Below are positions 51,283 through 61,012 of a DNA stretch of 64,000 nt, one piece after another (positions within the stretch are counted from its first letter, which is position 1; the number at the start of each line of letters is the position of its first letter). A program made the position numbers and the translations under genes. Source of the stretch: Desulfobacteraceae bacterium (GTDB lineage Bacteria > Desulfobacterota > Desulfobacteria > Desulfobacterales > Desulfobacteraceae); assembly GCA_016744295.1 (NCBI GenBank), contig JADGEQ010000015.1, forward strand, positions 62,001 through 126,000. The letters are read 5' to 3'. Below the pieces are notes generated by a model that made no database searches, was not told where the DNA came from, and saw nothing but the letters and a program-made list of their open reading frames with translations.

Positions 51283-52118
51283 GAATAAAATGACTCACAT
51301 TCGAGTATCCAATATCCCCGGCAGTTTCAGATATGTTTTTTTCGCCGCTTTTTAAAATTTCCAATGCTTTTTCCATTCAGTACCGGTTGTAATAATCAAA
51401 AATAGTGGTTTCAAATTCTATTTTAAACCCTTTTTTAAGTTTGAATTGGTTAATCCCTGCTCTGTTTGAAAGCTCGGCTATGGTTGGGGGATTTTTTATA
51501 TCCTTAATAAGCATTTCTCTTGCATGAAACAGATTTTGCCTGTCCTGTGGTAATAACTTCATTTCAGGAATGGATTTGTTTTTTTGTTCCATAAGCTGAA
51601 AAAGTTTAAGGCAGATAAGTTCAGTTGCCCTGGATTGTAAAAAGAACCTGTTTATTGAAAAATCGACACAACAATTTGAAATCACTGCAACAGCTGTCAT
51701 CATTGAAGGCGTAATCCCTGAAAAAAATCTATTGCCCCCCTGCTGGGATTCTTTGTTGTACAGAATATCACAAAAATCTTTGGGTAGCCGTTCGGCATCT
51801 TCCCCTATATATTCCTTAAGAAGATTCTCATCAATTTGAATTCCTATACTGGAAAAATATACTTTCGGAGAAATTTTCAGGGTTCCCTTAAAATTGGATT
51901 CTGTTTTAAATTTAACACCAGCAGTTCCCGGTCTCCGATTGATATTAACAGGAGATGAACCAGACTCCTATATCAGAACCTTGCTTTTCCCTGAGAGGTT
52001 ACAATTAAAAACGATGGGGCTTTTTTTAATTTCGTAATTTATTTTTAAACCGGAATCCCTAGGTTTTATATATCCAGACTTAAAGCTGGTATGGGTGTAA
52101 TTATCAGGCAATTGCTTC
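51283..52118 (-). pseudogene. AraC-family pseudogene (paralogue of 22058)
   Basis: Nucleotide sequence closely follows the gene at 22058-23089 but is broken: the region between SGYI and DSGLKINYE is deleted (about 45 codons), a stop codon interrupts after KSKVLI, a second stop replaces the Arg of YRMEKA, and the gene ends after SNVSHFIQ. Fragments INQFKLKKGFKIEFETTIFD and ISETAGDIGYSNVSHFI show the lost helix-turn-helix region. It lies just before the direct repeats that may have been its target. Confidence 0.85.
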
Positions 52119-52169
52119 TCTTTATAAAAAAAATTTTAAAGACTACCTGAAAAAATCCAAACTATTTAA

Positions 52170-52200
52170 AATACCCCAATCCGCATAAAGAATACCCCAA
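52170..52200. promoter_or_regulatory. AATACCCCAA direct repeat, 21-bp period
   Basis: Two identical copies, AATACCCCAA, lie at 52170-52179 and 52191-52200 (21 bp apart, two helical turns), upstream of the trmO/TBDR/FecBCD operon. This spacing is typical of AraC-type binding sites. Confidence 0.55.
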
Positions 52201-52331
52201 AAGGTATTATTCCCTGCCAGACCCTTGCCACTAAGAAGGACTTTAGAATAAGGTGCCTCCAAAAAACGGAGGAAACCTTGATTTAATTGTTTCTGCAAAA
52301 GAAAGCAACCATAACAAAGCGAGGTAGTAAC

Positions 52332-52907
52332 GTGTCATTTTTAAATACGAAACTTTTATCGGTTGGATATGTAAAGAGTGAAATAAACGAGATATCTATC
52401 CCGTTTAAGGACAATGACCTTAAATTTGATCCCCAGGTATGGTCACGGCAGAAATCCAAATCTTCAATTTCAAAAATAATTATCAATGAAGAGTTTGAGG
52501 ATTGTCTGGATGGGATTGATGAATTTTCCCATATCGTTGTTGTCTTTCTAACCAACACACCCGAAGACACAAGAAGAACCCTAAAAAAAGTTCATCCCGC
52601 AGGGCGCATTGAAGTGCCGTTAAAGGGTATTTTTTCTTGCCGATCGCCTATCAGACCCAATCCTTTGGCAATATCGACAATTCAACTGATAAAAAGAAAG
52701 AGGAATACTCTGGTCGTTGACGGGCTTGATGCAATTGACAAAACGGTTATTCTCGATATTAAGCCATACGTGGGAGATACTAACAATATAGCGGCAACAG
52801 CAACGATAGCCCCATGGGTATCTGAACTGAATAAAATGATTCAAAAAGAAAGGGCTGGAAAAAATGTGAATATTTCCTCAGATACCCTGCCTGCCCCAGG
52901 CATATGA
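52332..52907 (+). CDS. trmO: TrmO/TsaA-family class VIII SAM methyltransferase
   Basis: A 191-residue protein starting at GTG 52332 (GAGG 7 bp before). Family motifs seen: the VGYVKSE strand, EFSHIVVVFL, and FSCRSPIRPNPLAISTIQLI followed by DIKPYVGD. TrmO methylates N6 of t6A37 in tRNA. Heading a TBDR-FecBCD operon is unusual, so this copy may modify a small chelate or serve as a transport accessory; that is inference. It is 13 bp before the receptor. Confidence 0.82.
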   Translation: MSFLNTKLLSVGYVKSEINEISIPFKDNDLKFDPQVWSRQKSKSSISKIIINEEFEDCLDGIDEFSHIVVVFLTNTPEDTRRTLKKVHPAGRIEVPLKGIFSCRSPIRPNPLAISTIQLIKRKRNTLVVDGLDAIDKTVILDIKPYVGDTNNIAATATIAPWVSELNKMIQKERAGKNVNISSDTLPAPGI

Positions 52908-52920
52908 AAAAAGGAAAATA

Positions 52921-54960
52921 ATGAAATTACCTAGAAATATTTTAAAAACTATATGTGCCCCTTGTCTGGTTGTTTTCTTTTTCACCCTGGCCCAGGCAGA
53001 AGAGAATAAGTCTATTTATGAGATTGATGACATAACCGTTACGGTGGATAAAAGAGAAAAGAATATCCAGGATGTGGCTGGCAGCGTATCTGCCATAGGT
53101 GCTATACAGATAGAGGATTCCGGGTTGGATTCATTTAACGATATTCATAATTATGTTCCGAATTTTATAAGCTACGATAAAATTGGTTTTGACAGCATAA
53201 GAGGACAGAGCAACATGGCCAGTTCGTCAAGGGCTGTGGGGATATATGTTGATGATGTATCTGCTAAATTTACAAATTTTTATGACATCGAACGGATAGA
53301 AGTTTTAAGGGGGCCCCAGGGGAATTTGTACGGCTTAAATTCAGCGGGGGGTATTGTGAATATTATAACCAAAAAACCAGACAATACCTTCAGAGTAAAT
53401 ACTGTCGCAGAATTTGGGAATTATGACCTCCAATCATATACAGCCTCGGCCAGTGGTCCTGTTATTAAAGAAACGCTTTTTATAGGCCTTTCCGGAAAAC
53501 ATAAAACACAGGACAATTATGTTGAAGAAGAGGGGGCGAACACACACAAAGATAGCGATATGTCCGGCAGAGTTCAATTAAGATGGGTGCCGTCAGAAAA
53601 TACAGATTTTCTTTTTACAACAATCGATGAGGAGTGCAAATCTGATCGTGGCGTATGGAGTACCCTGGACGGAGGTCCATATAAAATTAAAAACATGGGC
53701 CTTGATGAAAAAACCAATTCATCAGACAATATCCGGTCCCTCAGAATTAAGCATCATGCCCCCATGTTTGATCTTACATCAATAACGGCAAAGATGTCAG
53801 ATGAATCCGAGACGGCTTTCGGAATGGATTTTATTTCCGGAGGTGATAACCTCAAATCACTGATTGCAGAACACCAAAATGATAGATGGATGCAGGAGAT
53901 CCGCCTTGCTTCCCCGGAAAAAGAAAATCCATTTCAATGGATTTTCGGCGGATCATACTTGAATGGAAAAGAGCAACTTTGGAATAATTTCCTCAAGGAT
54001 ACCGGAACCATGGCTGCTCCCACCGGAATGTATGCCAGCCGTATAACCGAATCTGAAATTGAGACAAACACGGTTTCATTTTTTGGGCAGGCAGGATATC
54101 GCTTTTATGAGATGGTGACGTTTACCGGCGGAATTCGTTATGACAAAGATAAAAGAACAACTGACTTTAAACAAAGTATGAACGGGACCGTTACTTCGGA
54201 CTATGAGGCATCCACAACCTGGGATGCTTTTTCCCCTAAATTTATTGTTGATTATAGAGCCAATGATTCGATTATGACCTATGCCAGCGCTGCAAAAGGA
54301 TATAAGGCCGGGGGGTATTCTCCCATTACGGGAGGAACGGCTGAAGATGCACTGTTTGATCCTGAATATGCATGGTCATATGAGCTTGGAATGAAAACAA
54401 ATTGGATGAACAACAAAATCATTGCAAACATATGCGGATTTTACACAATCGTGGACGACATCCAGATAATGTATACGGATCCGGATACATGGCGGATAAG
54501 CTATAAAAATGCGGCAGAAGCAACTTTATGGGGAATTGAGATGGAAGCGATCCTTCGTCCGTTTGAAGGGCTGCAGGTGATGGCATCCTTTGGCTTGCTT
54601 GAAACCCAATTTGATGAACATGAAATAAAGGCATATGAGGGAAACAGCGTTCCCCTTGCCCCCGAATATCAGGCACAACTTGCTGCCCAATACAATTTTG
54701 TAAGCGGACTCTATATAAGGGGTGACGCTTTCTGGAATGGGAAAAGCTATTTTACCGAAGATAACCAGTTCAGCCAGGGAGCCTATATGACGGCCAATTC
54801 AAGAATAGGGTATGAAAATGATAATTTTAGTATCAATTTATACGTAAAAAATATGTTTGACCAAGTATATTATAATTTTGCCAATAAATTAGGTGGGGTA
54901 GATAAGGTCATAGGTGCTGAACCGCGTACCTTCGGGGTGCAGGTAACACTGAGATTTTAA
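52921..54960 (+). CDS. TonB-dependent outer-membrane receptor (FecBCD operon)
   Basis: A 679-residue receptor. Signal peptide ends AQA; TonB box DITVTVDKREKNIQD; plug motif IERIEVLRGPQGNLYGLN and AGGIVNIITKKP; barrel ends VQVTLRF. It shows the same layout as its neighbours but is more divergent. AAAGGAAAATA precedes the ATG. It is the only receptor here with its own binding-protein-dependent ABC importer directly behind it, so it probably imports a ferric siderophore or corrinoid. Confidence 0.92.
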   Translation: MKLPRNILKTICAPCLVVFFFTLAQAEENKSIYEIDDITVTVDKREKNIQDVAGSVSAIGAIQIEDSGLDSFNDIHNYVPNFISYDKIGFDSIRGQSNMASSSRAVGIYVDDVSAKFTNFYDIERIEVLRGPQGNLYGLNSAGGIVNIITKKPDNTFRVNTVAEFGNYDLQSYTASASGPVIKETLFIGLSGKHKTQDNYVEEEGANTHKDSDMSGRVQLRWVPSENTDFLFTTIDEECKSDRGVWSTLDGGPYKIKNMGLDEKTNSSDNIRSLRIKHHAPMFDLTSITAKMSDESETAFGMDFISGGDNLKSLIAEHQNDRWMQEIRLASPEKENPFQWIFGGSYLNGKEQLWNNFLKDTGTMAAPTGMYASRITESEIETNTVSFFGQAGYRFYEMVTFTGGIRYDKDKRTTDFKQSMNGTVTSDYEASTTWDAFSPKFIVDYRANDSIMTYASAAKGYKAGGYSPITGGTAEDALFDPEYAWSYELGMKTNWMNNKIIANICGFYTIVDDIQIMYTDPDTWRISYKNAAEATLWGIEMEAILRPFEGLQVMASFGLLETQFDEHEIKAYEGNSVPLAPEYQAQLAAQYNFVSGLYIRGDAFWNGKSYFTEDNQFSQGAYMTANSRIGYENDNFSINLYVKNMFDQVYYNFANKLGGVDKVIGAEPRTFGVQVTLRF

Positions 54961-55071
54961 GAAAAAATATATGTGTATGTCGGGATGGTGATTCACATGA
55001 CAATTAATAATACCCGGGTCAAAGCAATGATTATCCCCTGGATATATACGAAAACCAAAAGAACCAAGTGT

Positions 55072-56181
55072 ATGATTAGAGTCAAAAATGTATTAAAAAC
55101 ATATTGTTTATTATTATGTTTCATTGTCTCGGTTGCAGGAAATGCCCAGGGCAAACAAAATGAAATTACAATAACCGATGCCATGGGACGGGAGGTGTCA
55201 ATTGAACAGCCGGTTAATCGTATCGCATTTAGTGGCACTTGTCTTGCTGAAGCGCTTAAAATAATGGGTGTTTGGAACAAAGTTGTGGGAAGGGGATTTC
55301 TTATTATACCGGATAAACAATTGTATCCGGATATCGAGAATATAACTGTTATTGGCATGGAACCTCCCGGCCCCTATAACATTAATTGTGAAAAATTATT
55401 AGAACTTGATGTTGATCTTTTAATTACCATTAATGTTTCATTAGAGGGGTTTCAGGAGATGAATGACAAAATCAAATCCCGCACCAAAGTTGTTGCTTTA
55501 AGCATGTTTCAACCGGATACCCTAAAAAGAAATTTTGAAATTCTTGGTGAAATATTCAACGCAAAGAAAAAATCCCTGGACTATATTAACTGGTCCGAAA
55601 ATGTAATGCGTAAAATTATGGATAAAACCGCCACGCTTGCCCCGGCACAAAAGAAAAGGACTTTTTACAAGGGAATTTCCAGCAGGTTTGACGAAATTAA
55701 TACCATGTCGGATAAATTTTCCGGCATGGCCATGGGCAATAAAATTCTGGGTAGTATCAATGTTGCATCAGATCTAAACAGCGCCTGGAGCGGGACGGTT
55801 GACCCGGAATGGCTAATGCAGCAGGACATTGATATTATTGTATGCCAGGATAGAATATTGAATGGTTATGGCACAGGCGTTGATAATAATGAGAGGGTCA
55901 CATCTTATAGAAAAAAAGTGATGGCACTTCCTATTTTTGCATTCACTAAAGCAGTAAAAAATAACAGCGTTTACATGATAAGCCCTCAATTTTTGTATTC
56001 TCCAAGTTATGTAATATATTTTGCATATTTAGCCAAATTGTTTCATCCGGACCTTTTTCATGATTTTGATCCTGAATTGATACATCAAGAATATTTATCC
56101 CGTTTTATGGATGTGGATTATGACTTGAATGATCATGGCGTGTTTGTTTATCCCGATGCCCACAGGTGCGACAAAAAATGA
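55072..56181 (+). CDS. Periplasmic siderophore/corrinoid-binding protein (FecB-like)
   Basis: About 369 residues with a signal peptide (YCLLLCFIVSVAGNAQG). Cluster A-II features are the ITDAMGREVSIEQPVNRIAF start, long helix SRFDEINTMS and QDIDIIVCQD. It has no lipobox. Start uncertain: 55072 (MIRVKN) puts the signal peptide first but its ribosome site is weak; 54973 is possible. It overlaps the permease start (ATGA). It passes the ligand to the FecCD-type permease. Confidence 0.86.
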   Translation: MIRVKNVLKTYCLLLCFIVSVAGNAQGKQNEITITDAMGREVSIEQPVNRIAFSGTCLAEALKIMGVWNKVVGRGFLIIPDKQLYPDIENITVIGMEPPGPYNINCEKLLELDVDLLITINVSLEGFQEMNDKIKSRTKVVALSMFQPDTLKRNFEILGEIFNAKKKSLDYINWSENVMRKIMDKTATLAPAQKKRTFYKGISSRFDEINTMSDKFSGMAMGNKILGSINVASDLNSAWSGTVDPEWLMQQDIDIIVCQDRILNGYGTGVDNNERVTSYRKKVMALPIFAFTKAVKNNSVYMISPQFLYSPSYVIYFAYLAKLFHPDLFHDFDPELIHQEYLSRFMDVDYDLNDHGVFVYPDAHRCDKK

Positions 56182-57257
56182 GCGGTTTATCGGCAATTCA
56201 AGCAAAACGCATTGATTTGAGACAATCATATTTAAAGTACAAAAAAAGAAAACAATTGTTTGTTGGTATTCTGATTCCCACTCTAGTTGTTCTTGTAGGC
56301 ATTGCTGTGTCAACAGGATCTGCAAATATTTCATTTACAGATGTTTTTGCTGTTATGTTAAAAAAAATTATTCCCGGATTAAACGTGGCAGCCGCCCATG
56401 CAGATATCATTATCTGGCAACTCAGGCTGCCCAGAATAATAATGGGCATTATGGCCGGCATGGCCCTGGGGTCTTCCGGGGCTGTTATGCAGGTTGTCCT
56501 TAGAAACCCTTTGGCTGATCCCTATATGCTGGGTATTGCTTCTGCGGCAAGTTTTGGCGCATCCCTGGCAATTATTTTTGGAATTGGGTTTTTGATGGAT
56601 CCCTATTTGGTTATTGGCAATGCTTTTTTCTTTTCCCTGTTATCTTCCGGTTTAATCATAAATTTGTCGGGGAAAAAAGACGCATCCCCTGAATCTATGG
56701 TTCTTACGGGGCTTGCACTTCTTTTCTTTTTCCAGGCCTTAACAACGATTGTTCAATATTTTGGAGATGCAGATGCTGTTAAAGCTGCTGTTTTCTGGAC
56801 TGTTGGAAATCTGGGTAAGGCTGACTGGAACAAAATTTCAATATTATTCCCATTGGTGATGGGCGGATTACTGCTTCTTTTCTGGAAATCCAGTGATTTG
56901 AATATCATGAATGCAGGCGATGCCACGGCTAAAAGCCTGGGGGTCAATGTCCGATTTACCCGGATTTTTAATATGATAGTGTGTTCATTTCTTGTTGCAG
57001 GTGTTGTAAGTTTTACAGGAACCATCGGTTTTGTTGGGCTTGTGGCTCCCCATGTTGTCAGAATGATCATTGGCTGTGACAACAAATTTCTTGTTCCCGC
57101 TTCAGGACTTGTGGGGGCTGCTCTTTTGATTCTTGCCGACACTGTGGCACGGACCGTTATGTCTCCGATAATTCTCCCTGTGGGCTCTGTTACCGCCTTT
57201 TTAGGCGTTCCTTTGTTTGTCTATTTAATAATTCGAAACAAGGAAACAAGCCCATGA
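56178..57257 (+). CDS. FecCD/BtuC-family permease
   Basis: A 359-residue permease of about ten helices. Start at 56178 overlaps the previous stop. Typical segments are GIMAGMALGSSGAVMQVVLR NPLADPYMLGI (the BtuC family motif) and FTGTIGFVGLVAPHVVRMII, ending in FLGVPLFVYLI. It forms the transmembrane channel for iron-siderophore or B12 import with the ATPase that follows, overlapping by four bases. Confidence 0.93.
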   Translation: MSGLSAIQAKRIDLRQSYLKYKKRKQLFVGILIPTLVVLVGIAVSTGSANISFTDVFAVMLKKIIPGLNVAAAHADIIIWQLRLPRIIMGIMAGMALGSSGAVMQVVLRNPLADPYMLGIASAASFGASLAIIFGIGFLMDPYLVIGNAFFFSLLSSGLIINLSGKKDASPESMVLTGLALLFFFQALTTIVQYFGDADAVKAAVFWTVGNLGKADWNKISILFPLVMGGLLLLFWKSSDLNIMNAGDATAKSLGVNVRFTRIFNMIVCSFLVAGVVSFTGTIGFVGLVAPHVVRMIIGCDNKFLVPASGLVGAALLILADTVARTVMSPIILPVGSVTAFLGVPLFVYLIIRNKETSP

Positions 57258-58051
57258 AAATAGATATTTGTAATCTTGTCTTTTCCTATCCCGGAAAAAA
57301 AATTCTTGACGGTATAAACGTTACCATGGATGATTCTGAAATCGTCTGCTTGGTCGGACCCAACGGCAGTGGCAAGAGTACAATTGTAAAATGTATTGAA
57401 TCTATTCTTGTTCCTGATAAAGGCCAGATATTTTTGGATGGCAAAGAATCCAAGCGTATGAAGAAAATTGATCTGGCTAAAAAGATAGGCTATGTTCCCC
57501 AAAGCTATAATTTTACCTTTTCCATGACAGTGTTTGAAATTATTTTAATGGGTAGACGGCCTCATTATTCATGGCAAAGCAGTATAATGGACACTGATAT
57601 TGTAATTGATATAATCATCCTGATGGAATTGGAAGACATCGCTTTAAGGCAATTTAATCTCCTTTCGGGTGGACAGCAGCAACGTGTTTTAATCGCACGG
57701 GCTCTGGCTCAGCATCCGGAATTATTACTTCTGGATGAACCAACTTCAGCTCTTGATATTGCTCACCAATTGGAGATCATGGATATTATAACCAAACTTG
57801 TAAATGAAAAAAACATGTCCGTAGTTATGGTTGTCCATGACTTAAATCTGGCAGCAAGGTATGCAGACGCAATCATTATGCTCAAAGACGGAAAAATATA
57901 CGCAAAAGGTAAACCTGAACAAGTTTTCACAAAAAGAAATCTTTCTTTGGTTTATGATGTTGAGGTCAAAATTGGAAACCACGGAGACAAAGTCACAATA
58001 ACGCCTATTGCAAAAATGAAAGTGAGCAAAAAACGGTATAATTGCCTTTGA
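57254..58051 (+). CDS. FecE/BtuD-family ABC ATPase
   Basis: A 265-residue ATPase with Walker A VGPNGSGKST, signature LLSGGQQQRVLIARAL, and Walker B LLLLDEPTSALD, followed by the switch His in VVHDLNLA. It overlaps the permease by four bases and powers the FecBCD importer. The ligand is set by the binding protein, not visible here. Confidence 0.94.
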   Translation: MKIDICNLVFSYPGKKILDGINVTMDDSEIVCLVGPNGSGKSTIVKCIESILVPDKGQIFLDGKESKRMKKIDLAKKIGYVPQSYNFTFSMTVFEIILMGRRPHYSWQSSIMDTDIVIDIIILMELEDIALRQFNLLSGGQQQRVLIARALAQHPELLLLDEPTSALDIAHQLEIMDIITKLVNEKNMSVVMVVHDLNLAARYADAIIMLKDGKIYAKGKPEQVFTKRNLSLVYDVEVKIGNHGDKVTITPIAKMKVSKKRYNCL

Positions 58052-58380
58052 CGGACATAGGGATTTCCATTCAAAAATTTACTTCCCAATTGCGGACCTA
58101 CTTGAGGAAACATCACAGGACAAAGTGGGGTTTCTTGATGAATTTCTTTTTGTTGTGGAAAAATTCTGCGACATAATATTAAAAAAAACTGTAATAAAGG
58201 GTGTTGAAACCGTTCAATTTTTTCCGAATATCCATTGCGTGTTGGGATGAATCACGAAAAGCCAATGGTATTGGCTTAAAATATTCTTTATTAAATGAGA
58301 TAATTTTTGATTTGGCGCAAGTTAATTCCAATATACCTCCTGATTCTGAGTGCTTGTATGCGGTTCCATGGGAAGTCTAA
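58026..58380 (+). pseudogene. Frameshifted relic of an unknown gene
   Basis: Frame one (58026-58250) reads AFDGHRDFHSKIYFPIADLL and ends LGstop; a frame shift at about 58238 continues as WDESRKANGIGLKYSLLNEI to a stop at 58378. Composition is protein-like, but no start codon is evident and I do not recognise the family. The frame overlaps the end of the ATPase gene. 58381-58536 has no gene. Confidence 0.4.
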
Positions 58381-58536
58381 AATCTGAGAATAATTATAAT
58401 TGTTTGCGAATTCATCCATGGTTTGTTTTGCCAAATTCTTTTTGGCTTTCTTGGTCATTATATTTCAATATAGTTTACAATATTCCAGCCCAAAAGACAT
58501 CCATCCCAAAAAAAGTTATTCATGCAAAACATTATT

Positions 58537-58565
58537 ATTGACACTCACTCAAAAAAAGTTTAGTA
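58537..58565 (+). promoter_or_regulatory. Probable promoter of the 58627 TBDR
   Basis: -35 TTGACA (58537-58542), 17-bp spacer, -10 TAGTAA (58560-58565). A short palindrome TTAGTAACTAA (58559-58569) overlaps the -10. Confidence 0.5.
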
Positions 58566-58626
58566 ACTAATCGATATTTATTTGGCGTCATGTCTTCTAA
58601 GCCTAAAAATTAAAGGAGTGTCTCTT

Positions 58627-60723
58627 ATGCGGAAGGTAATCATATTTCTTTTTTGTTGTATTTTTTTACCTAAATTCTTTTTTATTCATATTGCTTCCTG
58701 CGATGAAAACCCTTCCAACGAACCAACTTCTATTGATAGCAGGGCGCAACAAAGTTTTAAAAAAATAGGACCGATTACAGTAACAGCCCAAAAAAGACAG
58801 GAGGACAGTCAAAAAATACCCATCGGCATGTCAGTTTTTTCAAGTATTCAGATTGAAGATGCAGATATTAAAAATGTTAAGGAGCTAACCCTTTTGGCGC
58901 CGAACATTCACATGAAACAAGGAGCCAGCTCCAATGTGCTGATCTTCAGAGGGATCTCAAATGATGCGGATTATATTCACTCCACGGCAGGCCTTTATGT
59001 GGATGACATCTGCTATTCCATGAACTTTATGCACAATCCCAGCCTTTTTGACATAGAACGCATAGAGGTCTTAAGGGGACCCCAGGGAACCCTGTACGGC
59101 AGAAACAGCGAATCCGGTGTTATCAACATTGTCACACGCCAGCCTGATAATTATTTTACCGGTAAGGTGTCCGGCAGTATAGGGGCATATGATCCAGACC
59201 ATGGTTCGTCCATGAGTTACAAAACAGAACTGAACCTAAGCGGCCCGATTGTGGCGGACAAGCTTTTTATGGGAATCGCAGGCGCTGGGGAAACATCCGA
59301 CGGATTCATGATGAACTCATTTACCGGGGATGAAAAGGCAGGGTCAATTGACCATAAAAATGGCAGATGGACCACAAGGTGGCTCCCGTCGGATAAACTG
59401 GAAATCGGTGCCACCCTGGATGTACTTGACACTGACGACAAAAACGGAAACAAGCGCTATCAGGAGGGGCCGTGGAAAACAGATACCCATAAAATAATGT
59501 ACAGCACGGACAACAATGTTAACGAACAAAAGGGAGACGGCCAGACCCTTAAAATAAAATATCAAGGGGCTGATTTTGATCTGCTGTCGGTAACCGGAAG
59601 ACGATTTTATGAGAATCACATGTTAAGAGACAGCAGATGCTCTCCTGTTGATGATGGAATCAATGACACCAAATATTCCAGCGACCAGATCAGCGAAGAA
59701 CTGAGAATCTCCTCCCCCGAAGACAGCCGTAATTTTAAATGGCTGGGGGGCGTATACCTGTTCAGGGAAAAAAATGTCACAGACATTGCCCTGCCGGTCT
59801 TTAAAGAGGTCCGGGATACGGATATGGAAACCCGGGGCTATGCTGTTTTCGGACAAGGAACAATGACCTTTAAAAAGCTTCATGTGACAGGTGGGCTCCG
59901 GTTCAACTACGATGATCAGAAAGGAGAAATGGACTACACCGGACCTGTTACCCGATACACCATTGACAAATCCTTTGACGATACCGTTCTTCTTCCAAAG
60001 TTATCAATTTCCTATGATCTGACACCGCAGATGATGACGTATACGACGATTGCAAGGGGATACAACACAGGCGGATACAACACCGCATATGCAAAAAATA
60101 CAAGCAATTTTACATACGACCCGGAATTCACATGGAACTATGAAGCAGGCTTGAAATCTTCATGGCTGGACAATCGGTTGAATTTTAATATGGCATTATT
60201 TTACATCAGTATTGATGACAAACAGGTACCGGAACGGGACGGAATTTCTGATTTGATGAACGTAAGAAACGCTGCAAAGGCCCATTCCCAGGGTTTTGAA
60301 TTAGAGATCCAGGCCAGGCCCTTACCCGGTTTTGATTTGTTTTCCAGCATTGGCTATGCAAACGTTGAATTTGACGAATGGACAACCCCGGACTTTAACT
60401 ATTCCGGCAAAAATCTGCCCAACGCTCCCCAATATACTGCCAATTTTGGTGCCCAGTACAGACACATCTCCGGATTCTTCGGCAGGGCCGACCTGATTCT
60501 ATCCGACGGCTATTACAGTGACGCCCAGAACACCCAGAAACTCAGTGGAAAAACACTGGTTAACCTTCGTACAGGGTATGAGAGTGAGAATTATGATCTG
60601 GTCTTTTGGTGTAAAAATCTTTTTGGCGAAACATATCAAACCACGGGATTTGCCAGGAAATTTGATTCTGTGGTTGACGGAGCGCCCAGAATGTTTGGTG
60701 TTACATTGACCTGTTATTTTTAA
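58627..60723 (+). CDS. TonB-dependent outer-membrane receptor
   Basis: A 698-residue receptor starting at 58627 (AAAGGAG 8 bp upstream). Signal peptide with core IIFLFCCIFLPKFFFI, then a linker, TonB box PITVTAQKRQEDSQK, plug motif IERIEVLRGPQGTLYGRN and SGVINIVTRQP, and a barrel ending VTLTCYF. The end differs slightly from the usual YRF. Closest in layout to 25425 and 18403. It is followed by a hairpin, a small membrane ORF and a DUF4198 gene on the same strand. Confidence 0.93.
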   Translation: MRKVIIFLFCCIFLPKFFFIHIASCDENPSNEPTSIDSRAQQSFKKIGPITVTAQKRQEDSQKIPIGMSVFSSIQIEDADIKNVKELTLLAPNIHMKQGASSNVLIFRGISNDADYIHSTAGLYVDDICYSMNFMHNPSLFDIERIEVLRGPQGTLYGRNSESGVINIVTRQPDNYFTGKVSGSIGAYDPDHGSSMSYKTELNLSGPIVADKLFMGIAGAGETSDGFMMNSFTGDEKAGSIDHKNGRWTTRWLPSDKLEIGATLDVLDTDDKNGNKRYQEGPWKTDTHKIMYSTDNNVNEQKGDGQTLKIKYQGADFDLLSVTGRRFYENHMLRDSRCSPVDDGINDTKYSSDQISEELRISSPEDSRNFKWLGGVYLFREKNVTDIALPVFKEVRDTDMETRGYAVFGQGTMTFKKLHVTGGLRFNYDDQKGEMDYTGPVTRYTIDKSFDDTVLLPKLSISYDLTPQMMTYTTIARGYNTGGYNTAYAKNTSNFTYDPEFTWNYEAGLKSSWLDNRLNFNMALFYISIDDKQVPERDGISDLMNVRNAAKAHSQGFELEIQARPLPGFDLFSSIGYANVEFDEWTTPDFNYSGKNLPNAPQYTANFGAQYRHISGFFGRADLILSDGYYSDAQNTQKLSGKTLVNLRTGYESENYDLVFWCKNLFGETYQTTGFARKFDSVVDGAPRMFGVTLTCYF

Positions 60724-60743
60724 AATAACATCTTTGAGCCTGG

Positions 60744-60770
60744 GCCGCTGTAATTTGGCATTACAGCGGC
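60744..60770. terminator. Perfect 11-bp stem-loop after the TBDR
   Basis: GCCGCTGTAAT (60744-60754), loop TTGGC, ATTACAGCGGC (60760-60770), 20 bp after the receptor stop. No U-tract follows; it may be a partial terminator or a processing site within the transcript. Confidence 0.6.
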
Positions 60771-60791
60771 TAAACAATATATGAGGAACCT

Positions 60792-60968
60792 ATGAATACG
60801 ATTCCGAAAGCGCCCGGTTCTATTTTTGAAAAAACAGGGTTTGTTTTTTACACCCCCAGAGTCAACACCATTTTAGTTTTTTCTCTTCTTACGATCCTAC
60901 CCGTATTGTCACAATCCTTCCCCGCGATGGGGAAGGGTATTTTTGTGCCGAATTGTTTCGCATCTTAA
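60792..60968 (+). CDS. 58-residue small membrane ORF (RND N-terminus-like)
   Basis: GAGGAACCT lies just before ATG 60792. The peptide has an N-terminal amphipathic part (IFEKTGFVFYTPRVNT) and one hydrophobic segment (ILVFSLLTILPVLS), then stops. That layout resembles the first helix of RND/MMPL exporters, so it could be a truncated exporter start or a true small membrane protein. It lies between the receptor and a DUF4198 gene, 45 bp before the latter. Confidence 0.4.
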   Translation: MNTIPKAPGSIFEKTGFVFYTPRVNTILVFSLLTILPVLSQSFPAMGKGIFVPNCFAS

Positions 60969-61012
60969 ACAATAAACATAATCAAATAACGCATTAATTT
61001 AAGGAAACACAA

